Below, piece after piece: positions 55,201 to 62,735 of a stretch of 64,000 nucleotides of DNA. This stretch comes from JACCYX01 sp964610045 (GTDB lineage: Bacteria > Chloroflexota > Chloroflexia > Thermomicrobiales > UBA6265). The first letter of the stretch is position 1, and each line of letters starts with the position of its first letter. The notes under the pieces are model-generated. The model did not search any database. It was not told the DNA's origin and saw only the letters and a list, made by a program, of their open reading frames with translations. The stretch lies in assembly GCA_964610045.1 (NCBI GenBank), contig CAZSUN010000008.1:9710-73709 (forward strand), in the 5' to 3' direction. Made by a program: the position numbers and the translations under genes.

Positions 55201-55493
55201 GGCAGCAGGCCTTCCGGCTTTTCCCGCTGGATCACCCGGCGAATGACATCGGGCGTCAACGGCTCGATGTAGACGGCATCGGCGACGTCCTCGTCAGTCA
55301 TGATCGTGGCGGGGTTGGAGTTGACGAGGATGGTGCGGACGCCGTCCTCGCGCAGGGCGCGGCACGCTTGCGATCCGGCATAGTCGAATTCGGCGGCCTG
55401 GCCAATCACGATCGGGCCAGAGCCGATCACCAGCACGCTCTCGGGGGTCTTCTTCGATCCTCGTGTCACCGCTGTTACCACCAATTCCCTCAT
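52227..55493 (-). CDS. carB: Carbamoyl-phosphate synthase large subunit
   Basis: A 1088-residue synthetase, slightly above the usual 1070. It has two homologous ATP-grasp halves: LVIGSGPIVIGQAAEFDYAG and VVVGSGPIRIGQGIEFDYCS; NSNPATIMTD and NSNPETVSTD; ATP-site loops VRPAYTLGGTGGG and VRPSYVLGGRAM. The C-terminal MGS-type allosteric domain (about 945-1080) includes LVRMGFHLYATEGTASMIERNG, the UMP/ornithine site region. It makes carbamoyl phosphate for pyrimidines and arginine. ATG 55493 is preferred; 55523 is an alternative. Confidence 0.97.
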   Translation of the reverse strand: MRELVVTAVTRGSKKTPESVLVIGSGPIVIGQAAEFDYAGSQACRALREDGVRTILVNSNPATIMTDEDVADAVYIEPLTPDVIRRVIQREKPEGLLPTLGGQTGLNLAVKVAELGILDEYGVRLLGTPLKAIQEAEDRALFKNLLQRIGEPAIPSVIVHSVDEAREFAKTTPLPLVIRPAYTLGGTGGGVAHTPEELDRIVTSGLNASPIHQILLERSLLGWKEIEYEVMRDSADTCITICNMENMDPMGVHTGDSIVVAPSQTLSDREYQMLRASAINIIRSLGIEGGCNVQYALDPDSMDYGVIEVNPRVSRSSALASKATGYPIARLSAKIAIGKRLDELINVVTGQTTAAFEPALDYVVAKIPRWPFDKFPRADRTITTQMKATGEVMAIDRSFEGAIQKAVRSLETTAKDMSWEDPAWGDDLDTILEFVRRPTDIRMWALMAALRRNVTVEKLHELSAIDEWFLWKLEGLVALERRMSAEDLTPELLWVAKRAGFSDRQIAGCSGQPVASITALRREHGMAPVYKMVDTCAGEFAAQTPYFYSTYEEEDEATPLAGERAVVVGSGPIRIGQGIEFDYCSVQASRALRENGVSSIMVNSNPETVSTDFDASDRLYFEPLDAESVQEIMLHEAGGVTAALPPAIVQFGGQTAINLAKPLSDFGVPILGSSLESIDLAEDRHRFEAFLRGLEIPQPAGAAVTSLHDAEAVASRIGYPVLVRPSYVLGGRAMEVVYGADQLARYIRNQASLTPEHPVLVDKYLIGKEVEVDAICDGDQVLIPGIMEHIERAGVHSGDSFAVYPGINLFPSDVETIVDYTTRIALNIGARGLINIQYVIHAGRIFVLEVNPRSSRTVPFLSKATGVPMVKLATGIMLGQTLKEQGFNGGLHPRQPLMAVKAPVFSMAKLRGVEVHLGPEMKSTGEVMGIDRTFESAFFKALIAAGLSLPERGNILVTVADEDKTDALEFIQKLVRMGFHLYATEGTASMIERNGMPVKMVTKRIGRGSPDMLDVILDGTVHGVINTPGPADKEILDGLEIRRAAVERGIPCITSVDTARVVVDAMEKASSIYTVAPIQTYRQANVGY

Positions 55494-55530
55494 CCCTGTG
55501 TCATGTTCGTAGAGCCGTACCATGGCTTGT

Positions 55531-55602
55531 TGTCATTCCGAGCTTGCGAGGAATCTGTACATGACTGTCGGGTCAAGATTCCTCGCTGCGCTCGGAATGA
55601 CA
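55531..55602. repeat. GAGGAATCT palindromic repeat, copy 2
   Basis: Arms 55531-55556 and 55576-55602 are inverted copies (TGTCATTCCGAGC and GCGAGGAATCT) with a 19-base loop, in the gap between carA and carB. It could fold in the operon mRNA and affect carB expression. Confidence 0.9.
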
Positions 55603-55610
55603 GTCCGGTT

Positions 55611-56765
55611 TCATGCCGAAGCGGCCTCCCGGTCGCGGATCAGGTTGAGGAATTCGTCGAACATGGTGTTGGAGTCGACCGGGCCGGGAGATGCTTCCGG
55701 GTGGAACTGGACCGAGAGGACGGGCAGCCGGTCGTGTGCCAGTCCTTCCACCGAGCCATCGTTGAGATTTCGGAGGGCAACCTGCCAGCCGGTATCAGTC
55801 GGGACCGAGCCGTCGACCACCCGGAAACTGTGGTTCTGGGCAGTGATCGTGACGCGGCCGGACCGCTCGTCCATCACCGGCTGGTTTCCGCCGCGATGAC
55901 CGAACTTGAGCTTGTCGGTCTCGGCGCCGATCGCCCGTGCCAGCAATTGATGTCCGAGACAGATCCCGAAGTAGGGCCGCTCGTCTTCCAGCAGCGAGCG
56001 GACCACGTCGAGCCCGTCATCGAGATTGGCGGGATCGCCGGGGCCAGGCGAGACGATGACGCCGTCCGGGTCGATCTCGGCGATCCTGCTGTATGGCGTA
56101 CCGTACGGCACCACCGTCACCCGGACTCCCCGCCGGGTCAGCGAGCGGATGATGTTCCGCTTCACACCGCAATCGAGGACGACCACCTGGATGTCGGCTT
56201 CGGGATCGCCGAATTGCTGCTCGGTGGCTTCCAGGACCTCGCCCACGACATCCTGCTCTCCCGGGAGCGGCGCAACCCTGGCCCGGGCGACGAGCACCTC
56301 ATCGGTGAGTCCCTGCGCGTGATGGACGAGCACGGCCCGCGTATCGCCCACCGCGCGAATGTGCCGGGTCAGGGCGCGAGTGTCGATCCCGGCGATGCCC
56401 GGAATCCCGGAGTCCTTGAGATAGGCGTCGATCGTGCCGGTCGAGCGCCAGTTCGAGGGAGCATCGCTCCACTCGCGGACAACCAGTCCGGCGATCCATG
56501 GCTGCCGCGACTCGTTGTCGTCGTCATTGACCCCATAGTTGCCGATCAGGGGGTAGGTCATGCAGACGATCTGGCCGCGGAACGACGGATCGGTACAGAC
56601 CTCCTGATACCCGGTCATGGTTGTGGTGAAGACGACCTCGCCGCTGCTGTCGGTGTCGGCGCCGAACCCGTGCCCGCGAAAGACCCGGCCGTCGGCAAGG
56701 GCGAGGGCGGCATCGCTGGGTGGGCTGTAGCGCTTCGGTTCAGGCACGATATCGTTCCTCTCCAT
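55611..56765 (-). CDS. carA: Carbamoyl-phosphate synthase small subunit (glutaminase)
   Basis: A 384-residue glutamine amidotransferase supplying ammonia to CarB. The N-terminal half has DSSGEVVFTTTMTGYQE and GIDTRALTRHIR. The class I amidotransferase domain has the nucleophile Cys in YFGICLGHQLLA and the His-Glu pair in VQFHPEASPGP. Its start overlaps the end of pyrC by 26 bases. Confidence 0.97.
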   Translation of the reverse strand: MERNDIVPEPKRYSPPSDAALALADGRVFRGHGFGADTDSSGEVVFTTTMTGYQEVCTDPSFRGQIVCMTYPLIGNYGVNDDDNESRQPWIAGLVVREWSDAPSNWRSTGTIDAYLKDSGIPGIAGIDTRALTRHIRAVGDTRAVLVHHAQGLTDEVLVARARVAPLPGEQDVVGEVLEATEQQFGDPEADIQVVVLDCGVKRNIIRSLTRRGVRVTVVPYGTPYSRIAEIDPDGVIVSPGPGDPANLDDGLDVVRSLLEDERPYFGICLGHQLLARAIGAETDKLKFGHRGGNQPVMDERSGRVTITAQNHSFRVVDGSVPTDTGWQVALRNLNDGSVEGLAHDRLPVLSVQFHPEASPGPVDSNTMFDEFLNLIRDREAASA

Positions 56766-58071
56766 CGACGAGGGTAAGGACGGCCCGCCCGGTGAGGGTC
56801 ATGCCGAGCAAGGGGGTGTTGGCGCTTTTCGTCTTCAAGGCTTCCGGGGTCACCGTCCACGAACGGGCCGGGTCAAACACGGTGACATCGGCGACTGCGC
56901 CGGGCGTCAATGTGCCCTGGTCGACACGAAGGATGCGGGCAGGCTCGACCGTCCAGCGGCGAACCAACTCCGGCTCACTGATGTGCCCCGCTTCGACAAG
57001 CGCCCAGGTGAGCGGGAAGGCGAATTCGAGGCCACTCATGCCCATCGCGGCATCCTCGAACGCCGAGCCGCCCTTCTCGGGAAAGGCATGTGGGGCGTGG
57101 TCGGTGCCGAAACAGTCGAAATCCTCGGCCTGGAGCGCCGCGAGCAGGGCTTCGGTGTCCGCAACCGTGCGCAAGGGAGGATTGACCTTCGTGTTGGGAT
57201 CGCCCGGTTCACCCCGCAGGCCGGGATTGATCCCGGTGTTGTGGAGGGTCCGGTCACCTGCAACCCACTCGTCAGTCATGGTCAGGTGGTGCGGCATCAC
57301 CTCGGCGGTGACGTGGACGCCGCGTCGCCAGGCGTCAGCGATCAGTTCGATGCCGCGCCCGGTCGAGACGTGGCAGACGTGAAGCCAGCCGCCGGTGAGT
57401 TCCGCCAGCATCAGGTCACGGCTGATGATGATTTCCTCGGCCGCCGCCGGAATTCCGGAAATACCGAGTCGCCGGGAGACGTCGCCCTCGTTCATCGCAC
57501 CGTGGGCGAGGGCCTTGTCTTCGCAGTGCACGATCACCGGTCGGTCGAGCCGATTCGAGGCGTCGAGCGCCTGACGCATGATCTGGCTGTTGGCGGTCGT
57601 GTCGCCATCGTCGGACCAGCCGATGGCACCAGCCGCAATCACCCCCTCGAAGTCGACCGCCTCGTCACCCGTGCGACCTTTCGTGATCGTCGAGATAGGG
57701 TAGACGCGAACGAGACCACGCTCCTTCGCCCGGGCTACCAGATCGGCGATGATTTCGGGGTTGTCGAGGGCGGGTTTGGTATTGGGCATGCAGGCAATTG
57801 CCGTGAACCCACCAGCCGCGGCGGCGGCGGTCCCCGTTTCCAGGGTTTCCTTCTCCGCAAAGCCCGGATCGCGAAGGTGAACGTGAACGTCGATCCAGCC
57901 GGGTGTGACGAGCAATCCCGTCGCGTCGAAGACGTCGACATCGTCTGCCGGTTCGATCTCCGGTTCGACCTGTTCGATCCTGCCATCCAGGATCAGGACA
58001 TCGAATCGTCCGTCACGCTCGTTGGCAGGATCGATGACGCGTCCGCCACGAATCAGGAGTGTATTCGCCAT
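56740..58071 (-). CDS. pyrC: Dihydroorotase
   Basis: A 443-residue zinc amidohydrolase cyclising carbamoyl-aspartate to dihydroorotate. Metal ligands are seen in DVHVHLRDPGF, VIVHCEDKAL (His), LHVCHVST (His) and the catalytic Asp in CFGTDHAPH. CMPNTKPALDN is the class I (type B) landmark. It is first in the pyr operon; the ATG at 58071 has AGGAGGA 8 bases upstream. pyrB, which often precedes it, is absent here. Confidence 0.96.
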   Translation of the reverse strand: MANTLLIRGGRVIDPANERDGRFDVLILDGRIEQVEPEIEPADDVDVFDATGLLVTPGWIDVHVHLRDPGFAEKETLETGTAAAAAGGFTAIACMPNTKPALDNPEIIADLVARAKERGLVRVYPISTITKGRTGDEAVDFEGVIAAGAIGWSDDGDTTANSQIMRQALDASNRLDRPVIVHCEDKALAHGAMNEGDVSRRLGISGIPAAAEEIIISRDLMLAELTGGWLHVCHVSTGRGIELIADAWRRGVHVTAEVMPHHLTMTDEWVAGDRTLHNTGINPGLRGEPGDPNTKVNPPLRTVADTEALLAALQAEDFDCFGTDHAPHAFPEKGGSAFEDAAMGMSGLEFAFPLTWALVEAGHISEPELVRRWTVEPARILRVDQGTLTPGAVADVTVFDPARSWTVTPEALKTKSANTPLLGMTLTGRAVLTLVDGEERYRA

Positions 58072-58106
58072 CACGCATCCTCCTGGCCACAACACGCGGC
58101 GGGCGC

Positions 58107-58142
58107 AAAAAGAAACCTCGACATCCGGAACGGGATGCGAGG
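58107..58142 (-). terminator. Probable attenuator in the pyr operon leader
   Basis: On the minus strand CCTCGCATCC pairs with GGATG-T-CGAGG (one bulged T, 6-base loop) and is followed at once by TTTCTTTTT. This is a textbook intrinsic terminator 35 bases before pyrC and downstream of a -10-like TATATT. Since it precedes the operon rather than ending a gene, it should act by attenuation. No PyrR-box consensus is certain. Confidence 0.7.
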
Positions 58143-58224
58143 CGGGGTTGCCATGTCGGGTGGCATCTGGGTGGTATCGGGCACTTGGTGAAACCGCTTC
58201 CTGCTAATGCGCAAACTAGCGAAC

Positions 58225-58230
58225 AATATA
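58225..58230 (-). promoter_or_regulatory. Possible -10 box of the pyr operon
   Basis: TATATT on the minus strand lies 154 bases before pyrC and about 80 bases before the leader hairpin, in the divergent gap with the endonuclease III gene. The -35 region is not clear. Confidence 0.4.
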
Positions 58231-58262
58231 CCACCTCCAGCGCGAGGAAAAGGGCTCTTTCG

Positions 58263-58946
58263 ATGATTCATGACGACGAATCCCGCCAGGACCGCTTCGA
58301 TGAGGTAACCCGGCAACTGGAAATGGCCTACGGACCACGTCCACTCGTTCCCAACCTGGACCTGCCTGGAACCCTGGTCGGCACCATCCTGTCGCAGAGC
58401 ACCACCGATCGGAATTCGAGCGCCGCGTTCAGCGCGCTGCGGACTGCCTATCCATCGTGGACAGAGGTGGTCGAAGCGCCAACCAGCGACGTGATGGACG
58501 CGATCAGGATGGGAGGACTCTCGCGACAAAAGGCGCCGCGCATCCAGCAGGCGCTGCGATCGATGCTCGATCTCGAAGCCAGGGGCATCCATCTCAACGA
58601 TCTCTCCGTGGACGAGGCGATGGCGATGCTCACCGGGCTGGACGGCGTCGGGCCGAAGACTGCGGCCTGCGTTCTGCTCTTCGCGCTCGGCATGCCCGTA
58701 TTTCCGGTCGACACGCACATAGCCCGCGTGATGACCCGGATCGGCATCGTCCCGGATCGCACCAGCACGGTCACCAAGCAGCGCATCCTGGTCGACCTGA
58801 CTGGCCCGGATCCCCCGACGATCTACGCTGCCCACGTCGAAACCATCGAGCACGGGAGGCAGGTCTGCCAGGCGCGGCGTCCACGCTGCGAGGTGTGCTT
58901 CCTGCAGAACGTCTGCGAGTACTTCAATCAGGTCGAGAGGGAATGA
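58263..58946 (+). CDS. nth: Endonuclease III-type DNA glycosylase
   Basis: A 227-residue base-excision repair enzyme for oxidised pyrimidines. The helix-hairpin-helix LTGLDGVGPKTAACVLLFALG carries the catalytic Lys, followed by the catalytic Asp in FPVDTHIARVMTRIG. The [4Fe-4S] cluster ligands at the C-terminus are spaced C-x6-C-x2-C-x5-C exactly as in Nth. ILSQSTTDRNS replaces the usual ILSAQTTD. The ATG at 58263 is the first after the divergent pyr promoter region. Confidence 0.93.
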   Translation: MIHDDESRQDRFDEVTRQLEMAYGPRPLVPNLDLPGTLVGTILSQSTTDRNSSAAFSALRTAYPSWTEVVEAPTSDVMDAIRMGGLSRQKAPRIQQALRSMLDLEARGIHLNDLSVDEAMAMLTGLDGVGPKTAACVLLFALGMPVFPVDTHIARVMTRIGIVPDRTSTVTKQRILVDLTGPDPPTIYAAHVETIEHGRQVCQARRPRCEVCFLQNVCEYFNQVERE

Positions 58947-59402
58947 TTGCAGGTCGGCGCCCTCCTCACGACACCTCCCATTCCGGGTGCATGAGCGAAC
59001 ACAGTCGGCCAAAACGTGCTGTCATGTCGAGTAGAGCCCGACCCGAGGCACGGTTCCACCTTTCGCTGGAAGGGGGTCTGTGGGATGGCCAGCCGAGGGA
59101 TGGGCGGAGTCGAGACATCCCTGTGCGGAGCACGTTCACCGTGAGCAAAGGGCCGCCACACGCTCGCTGGGCGGCCCTTACAAACGACCGAAACGCCGCG
59201 TCGTCCGGCAGACGTCCACCACCCGTTGCCCGCCCCTGATTACGTCCCGGTACGTGGAATCGTCGCTCGAGCGGCACGGCCACGCGAATGAGGCAAACTC
59301 TCAGGGAGAGAGCCTGTCCACACGATGATCGTGCCGAGAGAAACGCACCGAATTCTGGTAGGATCAGGACATGTCGGCACCGCCACGACCTGGGAGAAGA
59401 CC
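58947..59402. other. 456-base gap with repeat elements
   Basis: It contains a hairpin repeat (59148-59191) and, at 59021-59031 and 59111-59120, GTCATGTCGAG and CGAGACATCC, which resemble decayed arms of a palindrome related to the GAGGAATCT family. No gene is convincing. The promoter of the following hydrolase cluster probably lies at about 59340-59390. Confidence 0.55.
59148..59191 (+). repeat. Loop-conserved hairpin repeat, copy 2
   Basis: AAGGGCCGCC and GGCGGCCCTT form a perfect 10-base stem around ACACGCTCGCTG, then the tail ACAAACGACCGA. Stem bases differ from 48207 in compensating ways, while loop and tail are the same. Confidence 0.88.
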
Positions 59403-60125
59403 TTGACGTTTTCGGCACCACCGCGCACCTTCGATCGATTGCAGCACGCGCAGGATCGACCCTCAAACCTCTACCTTGTCCGCCATGGCCAGACACCTGG
59501 CAATGTGAACCACCAGTTGATCGGCCACACCGATATGGCGCTCGACGATCTTGGCGTGCAGCAGGCACGACAGGTCGGACTCACCATGCGGAGCATCCGG
59601 CTCGACGCCGTCATTGCCAGCCCGCTCCAACGCGCCCGCCTGACGGCCGCGGAGATTGCCCGCCATCAGGGCCGCGAGTTGCGCCTGGAGCCCCGGCTGC
59701 GGGAAATGAACTTCGGGTACGCTGAAGGACTGACGATGGTGGAAGCGACGGAGCGCTTTCCGGAGGTCCTGACCCTGCAGGACGATCCGTTCAATGAAAC
59801 CTTTGTCTGGCCCGGCGGTGACATGCGCCGCGAATTCCACGACCGGATCTTCGCCACCATCGAGGAGATCGCGGTCAGCCACGCCGGGCTCCACGTTGCG
59901 GTTGTCTGTCATGGCGGCGTGATCGGATCCCTGATCGCGCAACTCGATGGTGGATCGCCCAACGACTACGGGCGCTACCCGGTCGCCAACTGCAGCGTCA
60001 CGCACCTCGAAGTCCAGGCAACCAGAACGATCGCGCACCGGATCAACGACTTCTCGCATCTCGACATGGTTCGTACCGAAGCCTGGTCGGTCGTCATCCC
60101 GGACGAATCCGAATTGCCGCGATAG
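59403..60125 (+). CDS. Histidine phosphatase superfamily protein (PhoE/GpmB-like)
   Basis: A 240-residue cytoplasmic phosphatase. The RHG motif is LYLVRHGQTPGN with the phosphorylated His, and the second His is in VAVVCHGGVIGSL; IASPLQRARLTAAEIA and REMNFGYAEG are the other core motifs. The substrate is unknown; such proteins act on phosphosugars, cobalamin-pathway phosphates or phosphoglycerates. I prefer the TTG at 59403, with GGGAG 6 bases upstream, over the ATG at 59325, whose extra residues have no similarity. A metallo-hydrolase gene follows. Confidence 0.88.
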   Translation: MTFSAPPRTFDRLQHAQDRPSNLYLVRHGQTPGNVNHQLIGHTDMALDDLGVQQARQVGLTMRSIRLDAVIASPLQRARLTAAEIARHQGRELRLEPRLREMNFGYAEGLTMVEATERFPEVLTLQDDPFNETFVWPGGDMRREFHDRIFATIEEIAVSHAGLHVAVVCHGGVIGSLIAQLDGGSPNDYGRYPVANCSVTHLEVQATRTIAHRINDFSHLDMVRTEAWSVVIPDESELPR

Positions 60126-60142
60126 TGGCGGAAGGAGCATGC

Positions 60143-60922
60143 ATGACAACGTCGCTCACCGTGCTCGGCGGCAGCGCAGCCTCGGTTGGGACCGGTCAGG
60201 GATGCGCGGGCTACCTGGTCGAACACGGCGGAACCCGGATCGTGCTCGACCTCGGGCCCGGCACACTCCAGGAACTCCGGAAGCACACCGATTTCCGCGC
60301 GATCGATGCGGTCGTGATTTCCCACCTGCACGTCGACCACATGCTCGATGTGGTGTCGCTGCGCTTCTCGTTGTCGTACAACCCGGTCAAGCCCTCCGGG
60401 AAAGTGCAGTTGTGGATGCCGCCTGGCGGCATCGACCTGCTGGACCGGCTCGGTGCAGCATTCGACTTCGAAGGTGACCCCACGACCTTCTTCACCAACG
60501 TGTTCGATGTTGCCGAATACGATCCGGACCAACCTCTAGGCATCGGCGCGTTCGTGTTGACGTTCGCCCCCACCGTCCACTGGGTGCCCTGCTGGGCGAT
60601 CCGGGTTCATCCGGCGAGCGGCGGCGACCTGTTCTATTCGGCGGACACCGGGCCAACCGCCGATCTCTCGGGGCTGGCTCGCGGCGCGACGGTGGTGATG
60701 ACCGAGTCGACGACACCGATCGACCAGAAATCGGACGGGTTCCGTGGCCACATCGCCATTGACGAGGGTGCTGCGCTGGCCACCGGTGCCGGCGCGTCGA
60801 CCTTCATCGTGACGCACATGTTCGAGGAGAACGATCCTGCGGCGACCGTTGAACGTGCACGGCCCCTGTTCGATGGCGAGGTCGTTCATGCTCGCCCCGG
60901 CACGGTGGTGACGTGGCCGTAG
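60143..60922 (+). CDS. Metallo-beta-lactamase-fold hydrolase (RNase Z / phosphodiesterase-like)
   Basis: A 259-residue hydrolase. The zinc motif is VVISHLHVDHMLD (HxHxDH), with further ligands in SADTGPT (Asp) and IVTHMFEEN (His). The opening LTVLGGSAASVGTGQGCAGYLV matches the RNase-Z/ElaC-related subgroup including cAMP phosphodiesterases and PqqB-like proteins. It is too short and lacks the exosite arm of true RNase Z. GGAAGGAG lies 6 bases before the ATG. Its end overlaps the next gene by 10 bases. Confidence 0.88.
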   Translation: MTTSLTVLGGSAASVGTGQGCAGYLVEHGGTRIVLDLGPGTLQELRKHTDFRAIDAVVISHLHVDHMLDVVSLRFSLSYNPVKPSGKVQLWMPPGGIDLLDRLGAAFDFEGDPTTFFTNVFDVAEYDPDQPLGIGAFVLTFAPTVHWVPCWAIRVHPASGGDLFYSADTGPTADLSGLARGATVVMTESTTPIDQKSDGFRGHIAIDEGAALATGAGASTFIVTHMFEENDPAATVERARPLFDGEVVHARPGTVVTWP

Positions 60923-61797
60923 GCGCCCTGCATGACCAGCCAGGACTCAAGGTTGGTCACTGGACCGATCATGGAGCGCGGACGGGATGCACGGTGCTGG
61001 TCTTCGATGGCCCGGCGCTGACCGCCGTGGACGTGCGGGGAGCGGCGCCGGGCAGCCGGGAGTTGGCCTGCCTTGCACCCGGGCAATTGGCGCAACGGGT
61101 TGACGCGATCGTGCTTACCGGGGGCAGTGCCTTCGGCCTGGCGGCTGCGGACGGCGTGGTGCGGGAACTGGCCACGCTTGGGCGCGGCTTCCAGACGGCA
61201 GCCGGCCCGGTTCCCATCGTTCCGGCAGCGGTCATCTTCGACCTGTCGACCGGGTCGCTGCTGGCCCCGGATGCCGGGTCCGGACGCATTGCGCTGAGAA
61301 ACGCGCGTCCAGCGAATGAGGTCGAGCAGGGTGCAACCGGCGCCGGCACGGGAGCGACGTGGAACAAGCTGGCGGGGGATCCACGCGCGGGCGGGATCGG
61401 TATTGCCCAGGAAGGTTGCGGTGACTCCCTGATCACGGCGTTCGTGGTGCTGAATGCGCTTGGCGCGGTGCGCGGCCTTGCCGATGATCCTCGCGCCGGG
61501 ATCATGCGGGCGAGGACGACTATTCCCGGGGAAAGGGAAGCCACGACCCTGATGGCAATCGTGACTGACTTTCCATGCGATCACGGCACGCTCACGCGCA
61601 TGTGCGTGGCTGCCCACGATGCCCTGGCGCGCCTGGTGGTTCCCGCGCACACGATGTTCGATGGCGACATCGCCTTCGCGAGCACGGTCGCGGAGGCGGC
61701 GGTTGGTCCTGGCGACCGGTTGCCGTTGATGGTGGCGACCGAGCTTGCGGTCGAGGCTGCGATCCTGCGGGCAGCACAACCAGGGATGCTACACTAG
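60913..61797 (+). CDS. P1-family (S58/DmpA-like) peptidase
   Basis: A 294-residue N-terminal-nucleophile hydrolase. Landmarks are the N-terminal PGLKVGHWTD, VLTGGSAFGLAAADGV and the GATGAGTGATWNKL loop. At the self-cleavage site the sequence is REATTLMAIVTDFP, so a Thr rather than the Ser of DmpA is the probable nucleophile after autoproteolysis. Family members are D- or beta-aminopeptidases. The start is GTG, overlapping the previous stop. Confidence 0.88.
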   Translation: MAVGALHDQPGLKVGHWTDHGARTGCTVLVFDGPALTAVDVRGAAPGSRELACLAPGQLAQRVDAIVLTGGSAFGLAAADGVVRELATLGRGFQTAAGPVPIVPAAVIFDLSTGSLLAPDAGSGRIALRNARPANEVEQGATGAGTGATWNKLAGDPRAGGIGIAQEGCGDSLITAFVVLNALGAVRGLADDPRAGIMRARTTIPGEREATTLMAIVTDFPCDHGTLTRMCVAAHDALARLVVPAHTMFDGDIAFASTVAEAAVGPGDRLPLMVATELAVEAAILRAAQPGMLH

Positions 61798-61850
61798 GCG
61801 CCTACGTCTCGCCGGATGAGCGATTCCGGCCAGCGGCAGGCGGTGAACGC

Positions 61851-62714
61851 GTGCTTTCCCCATCGTCATTCCAGCCCAACGGGCGGCCAACGATCGTGAC
61901 CGGAGTCTGTCCGACGATAACCGGGTCGCTGTCGAATGCCTTTGTCCGGGCCCGTGATCACCAGTTCTTCGCCCTCGACATCGACCTGCGATCCACCTGG
62001 CTCCCTCCCTCCGGGGTACCGGATGCGCCTGGCATCGATGTGGTCAGGATTCGCAGCATCTGGGTACCCTCCAGTGTCGATGGCTGGGCGGCCAGCAGGC
62101 GGATGGACCGGCTGACCGCGTTCCTCAACCAGTCCGCCGATTCGATGGGACTCCGCACGATCGTGCTGCCGCGCATGGCCGAGTCCGGGACGGGAACGCA
62201 GATCGGCGCCGTGCTGCGGAAACGCCTCGACCCTGCCGCCAGATCGGCAGTGCGGTTTGCCATCGGGATCCGGGGTTCGCGCATTCAGCGCGGTCATGAC
62301 CAACTAGTGCAATTGACGTCACTCCGGCACACCGCCGAGGAGTGGGATCTCGACCTGGCGCTCGATCTCTCCGGCGACGTGCCGCACTACCTCGAAGCGG
62401 AAGCGGCCGTGCTGCGGCTGTTGCCACGCCTGAGCCTGGTGCGGATTCCGACCTGGGTCTCGCGAGCCGGGGAACTGAGCACCGACGACCCGATCTCGCG
62501 CCGGGTAATCGCCATCCTGGCCGATCAGGGCTATGCCGGGGCGATCAGCATCATCCCGTCGCCACCGCTCCTGCCGCCGGTGTTCGCCGCGACCGCCCCC
62601 ACCGCCAGCGACGAGTGGACCCGGTCGATGATTCTGGACCGTTACGACCGGCAACGCAGCGACGACCGTTCGCTGCCGTACATCTCGCCTGAATTGTTCC
62701 GCGAGCACTACTAG
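61851..62714 (+). CDS. Unknown protein, possible TIM-barrel fold
   Basis: About 287 residues with alternating strands and helices (QFFALDIDLRSTWL, IDVVRIRSIWVP, MDRLTAFLNQSADSMG, LRTIVLPRM, EAAVLRLLPRLSLVRIP, RVIAILADQGYAGAISIIP), suggestive of a sugar-phosphate-isomerase-like barrel. I do not recognise the family and no metal site is clear. The start is uncertain; GTG at 61851 follows a weak AGGCGG. It lies between the peptidase and a histidine phosphatase, all in one direction. Confidence 0.6.
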   Translation: MLSPSSFQPNGRPTIVTGVCPTITGSLSNAFVRARDHQFFALDIDLRSTWLPPSGVPDAPGIDVVRIRSIWVPSSVDGWAASRRMDRLTAFLNQSADSMGLRTIVLPRMAESGTGTQIGAVLRKRLDPAARSAVRFAIGIRGSRIQRGHDQLVQLTSLRHTAEEWDLDLALDLSGDVPHYLEAEAAVLRLLPRLSLVRIPTWVSRAGELSTDDPISRRVIAILADQGYAGAISIIPSPPLLPPVFAATAPTASDEWTRSMILDRYDRQRSDDRSLPYISPELFREHY

Positions 62715-62735
62715 CTCACCAGGAGCACTTCGCTC

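Noticed and set aside
54735..56777. Plus-strand open frame of 680 codons
   Set aside because: It runs antisense over carB and carA, both intact.
58107..58142. Leader hairpin as the terminator of a minus-strand gene upstream of pyrC
   Set aside because: The upstream neighbour (nth) is on the opposite strand, so no minus-strand gene ends there.
58072..58262. Classical riboswitch before pyrC
   Set aside because: The leader is short and shows no conserved aptamer core that I recognise beyond the terminator hairpin.
40264..59191. Intergenic repeats as a CRISPR array
   Set aside because: Copies are kilobases apart, palindromic, without regular spacers, and no cas genes are present.
60143..60922. 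Metallo-beta-lactamase gene as RNase Z
   Set aside because: It lacks the exosite arm and full RNase Z motif set, so only the general fold is claimed.
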